Shown here one piece after another: positions 12,498 through 24,415 of a DNA stretch of 64,000 nt; within the stretch, counting starts at the first letter, position 1; every line of letters starts with the position of its first letter. Source of the stretch: Quillaja saponaria. Lineage: Eukaryota; Streptophyta; Magnoliopsida; Fabales; Quillajaceae. Made by a program: the position numbers and the translations under genes. Under the pieces are notes generated by a model that made no database searches, was not told where the DNA came from, and saw only the letters and a list, made by a program, of their open reading frames with translations. The stretch spans positions 17,581,001 through 17,645,000 of the forward strand of contig CM055605.1 in NCBI GenBank assembly GCA_029379385.1. The letters run 5' to 3'.

Positions 12498-13211
12498 GTC
12501 TGCAAAAAGGGTAGAATTCCCCATTTTCTACTTAGGACCCTTGCACACAGCACCCATATGAACCTTAGTTCCATTTGGAACTATTACTTCCAAGTTCTTT
12601 ATCTAGTGAGTCTTCAACCTCAGCCTTTTTGTTACATTGACATCAATAAAATTGTGGGTACTCCCATTATCAACGAGTACATAGATAGCTTGCTTCTTGA
12701 TTGAACCTGTCACCTTCATAGTTTGATATATGCCATTGTGCCTTTCAGTACCACCATCCCCAGATAAGGCATGTACATATATTTTTGGTTCTAGTTCTTC
12801 CCCTTCTTGATTAAATTCTGAAAAATCTAGGATTTCCTTATCTTTAACTTCCATGTCTGCAAAAAGGGTAGAATTCCCCATTTTCTACTTAGGACCCTTG
12901 CACACAGCACCCATATGAACCTTAGTTCCATTTGGAACTATTACTTCCAAGTTCTTTATCTAGTGAGTCTTCAACCTCAGCCTTTTTGTTACATTGACAT
13001 CAATAAAATTGTGGGTACTCCCATTATCAACGAGTACCTAGATAGCTTGCTTCTTGATTGAACCTGTCACCTTCATAGTTTGATATATGCCATTGTGTCT
13101 TTCAGTATCACCATCCCCAGATAAGGCATGTACATATATTTTTGGTTCTAGTTCTTCCCCTTCTTGATTAAATTCTGCAAAATCTAGGATTTCCTTATCT
13201 TTAACATCCAT
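12498..13211. repeat. 357 bp tandem duplication within the protease region
   Basis: The unit starting 'gtctgcaaaaagggtagaa' at 12498 repeats at 12855, and the two copies differ at only about ten positions. The unit is 357 bases, exactly 119 codons, so the duplication preserves the reading frame. Unit 1 keeps LVDNGSTHNF; in unit 2 the codon just before it is TAG (read as QAI-stop). Confidence 0.95.
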
Positions 13212-14465
13212 GTCATCATCAGGAATTATGGTCATGTATAATTGATTCACTCCCTTGCACCTGTGACCTGGGACATATCTATCATTACAGTAAACACACA
13301 TGCCATTCTTCCTCATTTCCTCCATTTCTGCTCTGGTTCTGGCCACTAAGGTCTCTTTGGAATAGAGGGTGTTTTGTTTTGGTTAGGTTTAATAGGATAT
13401 GCTTGTTTCTGGTGTTGTGTATTGTTGGCATTTGAGTTCCATTTTGAGGGCTTTTGGTGGGGTGAGTATGTGGGTAAAAACTTGGATGAAGGTAAGTAGC
13501 ATGGGTGTGGAGATTGTTTATTTGGAATTGGGGTTTTCTTGTAATGGGTAGAATTGAGAAAATTTTCCTTTTTCCTGGCTAATTTCATGGCATTTGTAAG
13601 TGATCTTGGTTCCATCATAGTTACTCCATGCAGGATTCTTCCTTCAACCCTTCTAAGTAACTGTGAAGCAATATCTCTCTGGGCTTGGAGCTTTGATTCT
13701 TCAGTCTTTGGAATTCCTCATTATTCTCCTCTACAGTACCCACATGTTTCAGATTCTTTAATATTATAATTGGTCTGGACAGATGCCCCCATCAAATATT
13801 TCCTTTATTTCTTTTCAAATACTCAGACCAAGAAAGACCTTCTATACCCCTCTTATCTAAAAAGCAACGATGCCATTCCAAGGTTATGTCCTTAAAATAA
13901 GTGGAAGCCAATCCTATGTTAACTCCTTTGGGTGTATTATCCTTCCTGAAGAATGCTAATTCTTGAAATTGATGTCATCAAAATTTGGCAAATCAACTTG
14001 GGACATTCTCCCGAACAATTAATACTCACGGATACCTGTTGCTCGATTCTGGGCAAATTCTTGTACTCCACCAACTCTTCGGTTGTTTCAACGCTCCCCG
14101 TACGTGTTGCTCCATTTGCAGTTGGGGTTTGCAAATTGGGTCCTTCTCGCGAGTTTGCCTTTGTATGAGTATCTATGGGTTATGTTATTGGATTCTTACA
14201 TGTGCCATTCATGTTCCGGCTTCCCTGTGTAGGCAACTAGACCGCCTTCAATTCTTGAAGCGAAGATTCAATTTTTGAATTGCAGCGTTTGCCCCTTAAA
14301 TGGACGACGTGACAGTTTCGTGATTCACAACCACTGTTGATTCAATGTTGTCCAATCTGGACTCAAGAACCAACACAAGTTATTCCCATCCTCCATTAAT
14401 GGCTTCCTTAACTACTCATTTGTGCATCATTGTTACTCCACTCCACTCCACTGCCAAGGATTACT

Positions 14466-14478
14466 GGCTCTGATACCA
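14466..14478 (-). promoter_or_regulatory. Primer-binding site (initiator Met tRNA type)
   Basis: On the minus strand the sequence is TGGTATCAGAGCC, the standard complement of plant initiator tRNA-Met used by LTR retrotransposons. It lies just upstream of the gag remnant in the right orientation. The 5' LTR should therefore end close to 14480 (…CTTGTATCA on the minus strand) and extend to the right; I could not find its other end or a partner LTR. Confidence 0.85.
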
Positions 14479-14479
14479 C

Positions 14480-17400
14480 TGATACAAGAAAAAAATTCTC
14501 ACTGTAACTTGTTGAACCATGCAGTGAAATTCAGTGAAGAGTTAGTACTAATATAGGTATTAGTACTACCTGAAGCAACTAAACCTTCCTTAGTTAATGC
14601 TTATACGTACCAGCTAACCAACCAACTTGGCCACAACAGTTAATCCTATTTGATCATTACTGGACGCGCTCGTTTAGTATTACTATAGGATCTATGAATT
14701 GCACTTGTCTTCTGGTTTAGGCTTAATTTCATGACCTGCTGTTCTTTGGTGGATTACCCGTTTCAAGGAAGGAAGCATGATATGTTGAAGACATCCTCAC
14801 AAAAAATTCACTATTTCGTCTCTTCTTCCTCTCTCATTCCTTAACCAACATTGCTTTCCCCTCCCTCATTCTCATAATACCTGTGAGCTAAGCCCAATAT
14901 TCCCCCTCTATAAGTGGACCATAATGTACTAACTTGGTGTTGTCTTATCTTATGTAGAAGCAAGTTTATTGTGGACGAATCAAACGAGCCTAATAGATGA
15001 AAATTGGCTTCTCTGAGACTCCTGTGATTGTTTGACTTACACTATATATATTATTTAAAACTTAACATGCATCATTATTTTATAATATGCAAAATAATTC
15101 TTGGATAAACATATGTTTTTTTATCACCAAACTTGTTTTAAAATCATTGAAAATTGTTTTAAGCTAGTTTTACCAAGCTAATTTTTTTTTTAAAAGAACC
15201 ATTTGACTACTATACATTTTCAAACGATTAAATGGTTTATAAGAAAATAAATGTATAAAACTATTATTTGCTAGAAACACTCTGTATATAGATGCATGTA
15301 GGTTCTAGGAACAAGTATTTTCCTTCCTTTATCTTATTAAAGATATTTTTGATAGATTTTGATATATGATTATGAATCGATTTGGAATTTTATAGTTACC
15401 CACTTGATATGGATTTGATTACTATTGGTATATGACATGTTGGTTAATTGAATTGTATTATTTGCATTATTATTGTTTGATTTTCTAGATAAGATTGATA
15501 TTGAAACTTGACTTATGAAAATATTTTTGGTATGATAAAAATTGATGGAAATGATTACGAATTGTTAATTCTCTTAAAAATTATGAATAATTCATTTTTC
15601 AAGTTTGTTTAAAAAAGATTGTTTTAGGAGGTACGACTTGTCAGAACACCTTAACTAAAAAGATATAGTTAGCCTATGTGTGCATAGAGGATGTTTTGGA
15701 TATGCTTCCTAGTTAGGGAAAAATACTCTAATCTGTGTGTAGGCCGACACATGTTGAAATTTATACGATTGATGAATATGATACCCTAGTTAGCAAAGTT
15801 TTGACGCTGACTTGTTGTGACTTACGAGTACAACAATTGGATTGGAATTGACAAATTCAATACCCTAGTTAGCAAGGGTTTGGTGCTAACTTATTGTGAT
15901 TTACATCACCGATTGAAAATTTCTGACATTGTAATATCTCCAACAAAGTTTTTTATAAAACCATTGTTAATGAATGATTTATATGAAATTGATTTTAAAC
16001 TTCAAATATATCATTGCATGTTTGAGCAAATTATTTATTTCTAACTACTCGTGCGTTAGCTTGTCTCTTCTTGGTATACTACATATTATCGACTCACAGA
16101 GTCTGTTAGACTCATTTTCGTTGGTTTAAATATTTTCAGGAGCTATCTTAATTTAGTGGCCGTTATCTTGGATAATTATTGTACGGTCTTCATGTTGGTA
16201 TGTGGTTAAGGGAATACCAATTTGGGCTACCACCTTGGTGGATACGTCCTTACGTAGGTTTATAGAAATACTCAAATCTTAACAATTAAGATTAGATTTC
16301 CTCCTATGTCTTATCAAATATGAAGATTTACTTAATACTTGGACAAAACTATGTAAGTATTTACTTGTGATTTTAGAATGCAATTGGAAGATTAGTATAA
16401 CTCATGAAGATCTTATAAAATTTAATATGCTAGGATTTATCACTTTAGACACACCACTTATGGAGTTATTTAGGAAAAGTTAACTATATCAGAATCACAT
16501 TCTTTATGAGTTTATGTAAGAATTTGAATTATTGATTTATTTAGTAAAAGTTAACTATATTAGAATCACATTCTCTTATGAGTTTATGTAAGAATTTGTA
16601 GTCTTAAATAATCCTTCTTGATCATATCGAAGGTGTTTCATACATAACCAGATTATGTTTAACTTAAAATGTGAATCATTTAATTTTTTTTCTAAATATT
16701 TTATTTGATACTTCACTAAGTATTCGTTACCAAACCTAGATGATTGTTAGGTAGAGGTAATAAAAACAACAAAGATAGCTATGGTGTCCTCAGCGGAGGC
16801 ACCCATGAAAAATCCAAATGACGATAACGGAGTTCACTAAATGAGCCATAAAAATATTGAATTTAGTTTATGAGTATTGCTATCCTAATATAAAATGGGA
16901 ACTTTAAGATTAATAAATAAGAACACATTCCTATAAAATAATAAATAAGAACACATTCCTATCAAAATTGAGAAAAATAAAAGTATTAAATACTTATTAA
17001 GTACTCCTAATCATGTGCTCAGTAAGCATAGAATAGAAAGACCCATAAAAATAATTGTATCTTATAGATCAAATAAGCTTGTAATGAAATTTTATATTTT
17101 TTTCATTGGACCAAAATAAATATTCACTTGAAAAACTTCCTCTATATAATTGCTGATATATATACACCCTTGATGGTTTTGGATGATGAAATTAGTATTG
17201 ATTCGTTAATTCGGCTTACATACGCAAATGGAGGAATTCTCTAGATTCCACCGTCTTACAAAGAAATTTTCATGATTATCTTCTAACAATCGGCTGCCGG
17301 TTGGGTCATGAAACGACAACAGCAGTGCAGCCGTTTACAACTGGGAACGAATCTTAGGAGGCGGCCAAGGTTGTAAGTTATATATAGTACGTACAGAGCT
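14480..17400. other. Non-coding, TE-derived DNA upstream of the Bet v 1-like gene
   Basis: No gene seen. The left part is probably the 5' LTR of the gag remnant. The stretch around 15.6-16.3 kb carries a motif shared with the long-LTR family ('actcacagag...gactca...ttcaggag' at about 16095). Local tandem duplications occur at 15780-15905 (units containing 'taccctagttagcaa') and 16466-16600 (units of about 68 bases containing 'aaaagttaactatat'). The last few hundred bases should include the promoter of the gene starting at 17437. Confidence 0.5.
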
Positions 17401-17436
17401 AGCTACTGCAGAATTAATTAGATAGAATTGAAAACA

Positions 17437-18530
17437 ATGTTTGGGCAAGTTTCTCATGAATTGGAGCTTGGACGTGCCTGCAAGTGAGGCATGGGATTTA
17501 TACAGCACTTCTCGTTTGTCTAAACTTGTGATGGAGGAGATTCCTAATTACATTGAGAGGCTTGATATCATTCAAGGTGATGGAGGTGCTGGATCTGTTC
17601 TCAAACTCACTTTTGCACCAGGTAATTATTTATATTACCATAATCAAATAGGGATCTCTATCAAATATGTTTACGAGTTGACCTAGTGATCGGAGAAGTT
17701 GTGTTCCATTTATTGCCTACATAGGTTATAATTCATAAATTCATAAATTAATCTTTTATTGCCGACCTGTCTTTTATCAGATCAGGAGAGATGAATTAGT
17801 TATGATGTGTGTAAATTGATCCAAACATATATGACCTCTAAATAAAAGATTAATAAAACCCACATATTTTTCCCGACTACTATAACTATTCGGTCTCACT
17901 ATACTGTCCTATATAATTTTTCTTTCAATCTATTCGAAATTTTAAAATTATTTTAGTCGAGTTTCCTATAGTGTGATTAAAATTGCATTTCATATATTTG
18001 ATTTTCGTCCAACTTAACTTAAAAACTTTAAATTCTATTATGTTCCTCCATGCTAAATAAAAAATAAATATTTTCTTATACTAATATATATTGTCTCCGT
18101 TCTGAATCTTGTCTGTATTATTATTTATTTATTCATTTGAGTTTGAAGTGTTTTTCTGGGCAAAATACAAAGAAACATTTTGATTAATTTAGTTAATGGG
18201 CTTATATGTATATGTACTGGAAGCACAGGTGTAGCAGGACCAAGCAGCTACATAGAGAAGTTCACTAAAATTGATAACGAAAAGCGCGTGAAAGAAGCAG
18301 AATTGATTGAAGGAGGATATCTGGAATTGGGATTTAGTCTGTACAGATATCGCTATGAAGTGATTGAAAAAGGAAATGATTCAAGCATTATAAAATCATC
18401 AATTGAATATGATATTAAAGAAGATGCTGCACCCAATACATCTTCACTTCTCAATCTCCATACATTGGCTCACATTGCACAACTTGCCAAACTTCATCTC
18501 ACCAAAAACAAGTCTTCATCTAATCTCTAA
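17437..18530 (+). CDS. S-norcoclaurine synthase-like protein (Bet v 1/PR-10 family), possible N-terminal frameshift
   Basis: Two exons: 17437-17621 and 18229-18530, with a phase-1 GT/AG intron at 17622-18228. The protein has the family's glycine-rich loop (GDGGAGSVLKLTF), then YIEKF and IEGGYLELGF, and ends in a C-terminal helix. Compared with the known Pictet-Spenglerase norcoclaurine synthase, the catalytic Tyr and Glu (Y-I-E) and Lys (NEKRVK) are present, but the position of the catalytic Asp is Tyr. That suggests a ligand-binding or altered role and not standard alkaloid synthesis. The family start MFGQVSHELEL (ATG 17437) runs into TGA at 17485 because of one extra G at 17470-17471. An in-frame ATG at 17456 (MNWSLDVPASEAW) would give a 155-residue protein, so the gene could still be translated. 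Alternatives: recent pseudogene or assembly error. Confidence 0.9.
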
Positions 18531-20830
18531 TTAATTTTCTCATATCATCAGAAACAATAATATTATAGAGATGGATATGCTTATCTTCCTTGTTTCTTTT
18601 TTACTGGCCATGTAACAGAACACACATTGTGTGGACAAGTAATCAATAAAAATATTACTATTACTTACAAATTTCAATACTATAATTTTCATTCTCTTTA
18701 TTCTAGTTAATGTTATGTCTAACTTTTTTTTTTCCCTTATATTACGATTTTTATTGTGCATGAATGCATATGTCACCCGTATGAATATCTAGATGTTAAA
18801 TTTAAAACAACTATCCTCATAATAATTACCCATGTCATATCTTCTCTCATCTTCTTTCATACTAATTTCTACGTCTCTTTATAAGTAAGATAAAATTAAT
18901 TAAAATACCCTGACAATTTCATTCTCTACAACAGTTATAAAAATAAATAAATTATTTTCATTCGGAAAATAAATTTATTTTTACTGTGGGGCGTGCGACG
19001 ATGCCCTTTTTTTTTTTTTTTTTTAAGTTGAATATGCTGTGAGTACATTTTTTGTAATATTTTTTAAGATTAATAAAACACAATAATTATCAAAATTATA
19101 TTTTAACTTTAGTTATAGTGGAAAATGGCTTGAGGTGATTACTTGTGAGTTAGTTGGTTTCTTCTAATCATTTCTCTAATTTTTAAAAATAAAAAATATA
19201 AATAGTTATATAATATGAAATTAATTTTTTTATAAATAAAACAGGAGACTATAAGCAGTTTCTTGCTTTTAAAATAATATAGATAAGAAAAAACTTGTTA
19301 GAGAAGAAAGTTAAGATAAAAGCAAAAAAGTACAATATTATTTTGTAAAATCCCAAGTGTACAATCATGAATGATTTTAATCTATAATAACAAAAAATAA
19401 TAAGAGTAATGGTCTTTATCAAGATCCCGATTAATGCTTTCTTTCCAATGAATGATCATAAAAAAAAAAAAAAATATCTCCAAAGTCAATTAGGATTTAA
19501 ATTTTATGGTTGATTCAATTTAGTTTTTATTAAAAAATTATTAACATAAAATAAAAATAAAAATGATTACAACCTATAACTAATAAAAACCTTTGTTAAT
19601 TTAGTATCAACCAAGAAAAAAAAAAACTATCTTCCTTCTTTCCATCCTCCTTAATTAAATACTTAGAAATCAATTATTTTATATCACAAATAATTTAAAT
19701 TTATTTTGACAAAGATTATCATTATCAAGACTTACATATTTTGCTAATCACAAACATATTACATTTCATTGCTATTAGCAGTTATAAATAACTTCTTTTT
19801 TTTTTTTTTTTCCTCAAACATTAAATTTACAAATATTTTAGATTCACATGTTTTTTATTTAAAATTAACTAATTTAAAGAAAATAACTTCTCTCATATAT
19901 TAAATTTATAAATTTTATGTTGCTTTCTTGTTTTATAAAGCTAATAAATAAGAACAATTAATAGCATTCATGTATATTATATTGTTTCATTATGTTTTCA
20001 AAATGTTGAAACAAAACAACATAACTCAAATAGAATAAAAATATTTCCAAAAAAAGACTGCGCTATGGGAAAAGGAAAAAGAAAAAGAGCTTATTCAGTA
20101 GTAGAGTTGAAAATTAATCTAAGAATTTACATTTTTTGTGAATCATTGAAAAATTATTCGATATGTTATGTAAGAGCTTTTCCTTCGAGTTTAGCAAAGA
20201 CATCGGATTAATTAATCATGATGGAAAAAAAAAGAATGAAAACACCAATGATAGTACTTAGGAAATAATTACTATGAAAACCAAAATTAAGGTCATAGAA
20301 CTATTAGTCTGAGCATAACTCAAGTGAAATAGCTCAAGAAAAGAAGAATCGAGAGAGAGAATAGTAAAAGTTTAGAAATGAACAAATCCAATAATGCCCA
20401 AATTGCATTTTCGCCAACGTTGTTGATCTCGAAGCAATGGACGTGGTGTTGGTTAGGCTTTTGGGGGTCTTTCAATTTTCTTTTACATGGTTTGGGTGTG
20501 GTTGTTTACTCCTTTGAAGGAATTGAATGTGATATGAGGTAATTAGGTGCAAGATTGGTGAGCATCCTTGTCAAATTGAGGTTTTCTGTAAAGTTGTTTT
20601 TCTAATTTCCTTGATGATGAACCCTATATATCAAATTGTGGAGGGACGATTTTGGGGAGGGAGATTTGCTTATGGATGAGATGGGCACCAGTTTTGGTGG
20701 TGAGTTTGGGGGATCTTTTCCCAAATTTTGTTGATTTCTTGTCATTGGTGGGAAGTGGGCCATGTTGTGCATTGGGCTTTGTTTCACGTATTGGTGTTCA
20801 GAAGAAATAGGGTGGAAAGAATGGTACTTG
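18531..20830. other. AT-rich intergenic DNA; small GC-richer island at its right end
   Basis: No recognisable gene. The region is dominated by A/T tracts. From about 20380 to 20830 the base composition is more gene-like. The minus strand carries a proline/serine-rich open frame (PPNSPPKLVPISSISKSPSP at about 20.70 kb) that I cannot assign. The retrotransposon at 20831 interrupts this island, which continues at 23339. Confidence 0.4.
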
Positions 20831-23338
20831 TGATGTAGACTATGGATGTTTTTGGGGAATAGGGAAATTAGGGAGAAAATGAGAGAGAAATAAGAAGAAG
20901 TAGGTAGTGAAGTAAGAAAGGGAGAGTGAATTAGATGAAACTAGGGTTGGGAAACTTGCACACTTGCAATCAATATTCAATTTGTCAAAAGCTCCCTAAA
21001 TAATTGCATACTAACCCTTTATATAAGCATTACATAAAATCTTAGGATAAAAACGTAAATAACATAAAAATTAAAAACATAATAGTAAATACTAATAAAT
21101 AAATCCTAAATTCTAGTTTTACATAATAAAACCTATAATTATGTAAAATAATAAACTCCCATAAAGTTATAAACTAATTCCTTATCATACTTCTCTTGTT
21201 GGAAAAAACTCAACCTCGAGTTTTATAATAAAGGGAGATGAGGACCTCATAAATAAAATCCTACAGCAAGGTCAAGGACAACAACAACAAATTCTCTACA
21301 CAGAGAACCCTGTCAGAGGTCATTATCATTTGAAACTGTAATGGAATGACAAAATCAATGTGCTCGACTCTGGAAGATAGTTAGGCTCAACATTCTACTA
21401 TGAGATGTGATCTACATGTGTTGGAACTACATCAATAGGCTTAGAAATGTTGAATAGCTCAATCATATCTGATACTATAATCTTATCATCCTGCCTCTAA
21501 AATGTCGACACGCTCAATCATATATGTAATTGAAACCTCATCATCCACCGCAAATGAATCAAAAATATCATTAGCTTCATGATCATGACTCTCACCATCA
21601 TCAACTTCCTGTATCTAATTGTCTTTCTGAACCATAACTGTCCTAGGTTCAAAGTCTAGACCTAGCATTGCAAGCACCTTACCTAGTGTAGCACTAAGCT
21701 CATCAAGTTTTTTGTTAGTGTTTTCCATATGAGTCCCTGTAAGTTCAGATGTAGAAGGTTTGGACAACATTGTGGTTTGAAGAGACTGCATATTGTACCT
21801 TGAGTGTGTAGTTCGGCTTGGTCATAACTAAGATAATGGATCAATTCAGATACTAATTTGACTAAACAATAACCATGACCCCTAATTTTGTAAGTAAGAG
21901 ATAGACACATAACCTAAATGTGACATGGAAAGGTCTCAACTAGAAAAATACCTAAGATCCACAAAGACATAAGGTCAACACTCGGGATAAGACTCAGGTA
22001 ACTCAATGACAATCTAAATCTTAGAGGTGTAATCAGGAAATGTAATAGTGATATCTCCATGAATCTCAATTTAGTCTAATTGTAATCCCATCCCTTTTTT
22101 TGACGACTCTAGAAAACTCATGAAGTCCCATAGTCGAGAATGTAGACAAAATATGATCAATATGCTCTCTAATGGCATATCTAAAAAATGACGAATAAAA
22201 GCAAGAATTTAACATATGTTGCCAAGGCATTATGCATCTAGAAACTAAACATTTCTTTCTTTCTTTTTATGTTTTCCTTCCTTTTAAAAAAAATAAAAAT
22301 AAAATAATAATAATAACTACAGCAACCTAATAAGCTAATAAAGTTCAAAAAAGAAATAAAAAGAAATAAAGAAATAAATAGAAAAGTAAGAAAACAGTAC
22401 TAAGTTCAGCACTTTGGTGCATAATTTTAGAAAATTGATGTCAAAATCAAAATCAGGAGACCCAAAAACCTTAAAAATTGGTCCAAATATGTTAAAAATG
22501 AGTATAAAACTAGCTAAACTAGACTGGTTAAAGTTACTGAATCGGTTTAGTTAATCCTATTACGTGGCATTAAGTGGGCTCAAGGAAGTTGATATGGCAC
22601 TAACACATCACAGATTACGTGGCTAGACGACGTGGAAACCCTGGCGATTAGCTGGCTGACACATGGCCTGAGGGATGACGTGGCTGGCAACACATGGTAG
22701 CTGACTTGGCGAGGGTTGCTGTGGCGTATGCTGACGCGTGTAAAACAAGGCGGTTGTTGCAGTTGGCTCCAATCTACGTGCTGCACTTGAGAGCGTGTTC
22801 ATGTTTCGTTTATGGCATTCCTGGCTATATTGCACTCATCTTGTTATGATAATCCAGATGGTTTCAAATTTTGATTAAAACAATTTTTTTTAGATGTGAG
22901 TTTCAAGGTAAACTATATATTTTGAAATTTCTGGAAGTTTTGATTTGAAATCAGATGATATTTAGCAAAAGAATCAAGGTTTAAGCTCTGATAACAAGAT
23001 TTGATGTAAGGTAACAAATGTTTTTTGGGAATCGGGAAATTAAGGAGAAATGAGGAGGAATAGGTAAGGAATTAAGAAAGGGAAGGAGAATTAGATGAAA
23101 TTAGGGTTGGGAAACTTGCACACTTGGAATCAATATTCAATTTGTCAAAAGATCTCTAAACAATTGCATACTAAGCCTTTATATAGCCCTTACATAAAAT
23201 CATAGGATAGAATCGTAAATAACATACAAAATAAAAATATAATAGTAAATATTAATAAATAAAATCCTAAATTCTAGTTTTCCTATAATTACAGTAAAAT
23301 AATAAACTTCCATAAAATTATAAACTCATTCCTCATCA
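20831..23338 (-). mobile_element. Complete short LTR retrotransposon (2.5 kb)
   Basis: The left LTR is 20831-21187 (TGATGTAGAC... ...CCTTATCA) and the right LTR is 23002-23338 (TGATGTAAGG... ...CCTCATCA); they are clearly homologous throughout with moderate divergence. The target duplication ACTTG is at 20826-20830 and 23339-23343. On the minus strand a primer-binding site TTGTTATCAGAGC (22985-22997) follows the 5' LTR. A purine tract ACAAGAGAAG precedes the 3' LTR. The 1.8 kb interior has no recognised gag or pol, only short frames, so the element is non-autonomous. A GC-richer patch of near-repeats ('gacgtggctgg', 'gacgtgg') occupies about 22610-22760. Confidence 0.95.
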
Positions 23339-24370
23339 ACTTGGATATGGGAATTGTGGTGACAAGAATTGTTCTTGGGTTTCAAGAACTTAGTATGCTT
23401 TGTTAATTGTTGTACCAATTATGATTAGCATTTAATAAATTAAAAATTAACTTACATTTATAATCACAACCAAACACAATTAAGTTTAAGATTTCTCTCC
23501 TTATAATATGTCCCTATGATATTATCTTTATGTGTTATTTAACACTTATATTTTGAACCTCATACCAAACACATCCTTAGCATTAAGAAAACACAAACCC
23601 AAGATCTAAATATTTTTTAAAAAATTCTCCAAACAATATCTAGGAGTACTAGATATTTCTGGTAGTATCTAGATATTTTTAAGGTTTGTGTAAATATATA
23701 GATATTTTTTAGGAGAATTCTAGTAGTTCATTATTGACCGTTAGATGAAATAAATATTCACCATTGATTAAGGAGGTGAAGTAGTATAAATAAGGGATGA
23801 AACTAATTTGTAAATAATTTTTTCATAATCTACATCCTTTCACTTAGGTACTGTACTTTGCCTCCTAGACTAGGTAGTCCTCCCTTTTTTTCTTACCAAA
23901 CATGGTTTTCATAGAGCCAAGAAGGTTTTATTAAAATTTGATGACAAGATCATGTCCTTCTACTGAATGAGGAGCCTATAAATTATATGGCTACTTCTAT
24001 GAGATCTCTCGATAAGGAAAAGAAAAAAAAAAATTCATGAATGCGTTAGCTAGAATTATCGATGTTTACCTAGACAATGGAAATTTTATTTCAAATATTC
24101 AACTTTCTTATGATGAGAATACTCAATTGGACCTACCACCAGGACTATATTGATGAGCTATAAAGGGTGAACTTAAGAGGCAACTATGCTTAGTGGCGAA
24201 TTTGGCTTCTTAACTCACCATGTTATGCTTATGAAGGGTGAACTTATCCTCTTTTATAAGGTGCCTAGTTCACTACTTTTATGGACTGAGTAGAAAGTGA
24301 CAAAATGCGTTTTTCTCTTATGATAGTTTCCTCCAGTTGATTTGGAATAACTAATACTAAGACAGTACTC
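23339..24370. other. TE-derived flank with a possible copia RT relic
   Basis: No gene. Around 24060-24170 the plus strand reads a fragment with 'LDLPPGLY' and, after breaks, 'GELKRQLC', reminiscent of the 'PPG...GxVCxLxKSLYGLKQ' part of Ty1/copia reverse transcriptase. The match is short and interrupted by stops, so it is weak. The left part continues the island split by the retrotransposon at 20831. Confidence 0.3.
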
Positions 24371-24415
24371 TGATAGGTACAAAATAAAAGCAAGGGATTT
24401 ATTTGTAATTTCATA

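Larger units (their letters stand above)
12498..14479 (-). pseudogene. Ty3/gypsy gag-protease remnant
   Basis: Read right to left, the element starts at a primer-binding site (14466-14478). Gag pieces follow: a WHRCFLDKRG...SWSEYLKRN stretch near 13.8-13.9 kb, and RRVEGRILHG leading into SLTNAMKLARKKE near 13.6 kb. Next come a zinc knuckle CVYCNDRYVPGHRC at about 13.30 kb and the aspartic protease motif LVDNGSTHNFIDV. Stops and frameshifts break the frame in many places. The protease portion is tandemly duplicated. Zinc knuckle followed by a DNGS protease is the order expected of Ty3/gypsy gag-pol. Reverse transcriptase and integrase are missing. Confidence 0.85.
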
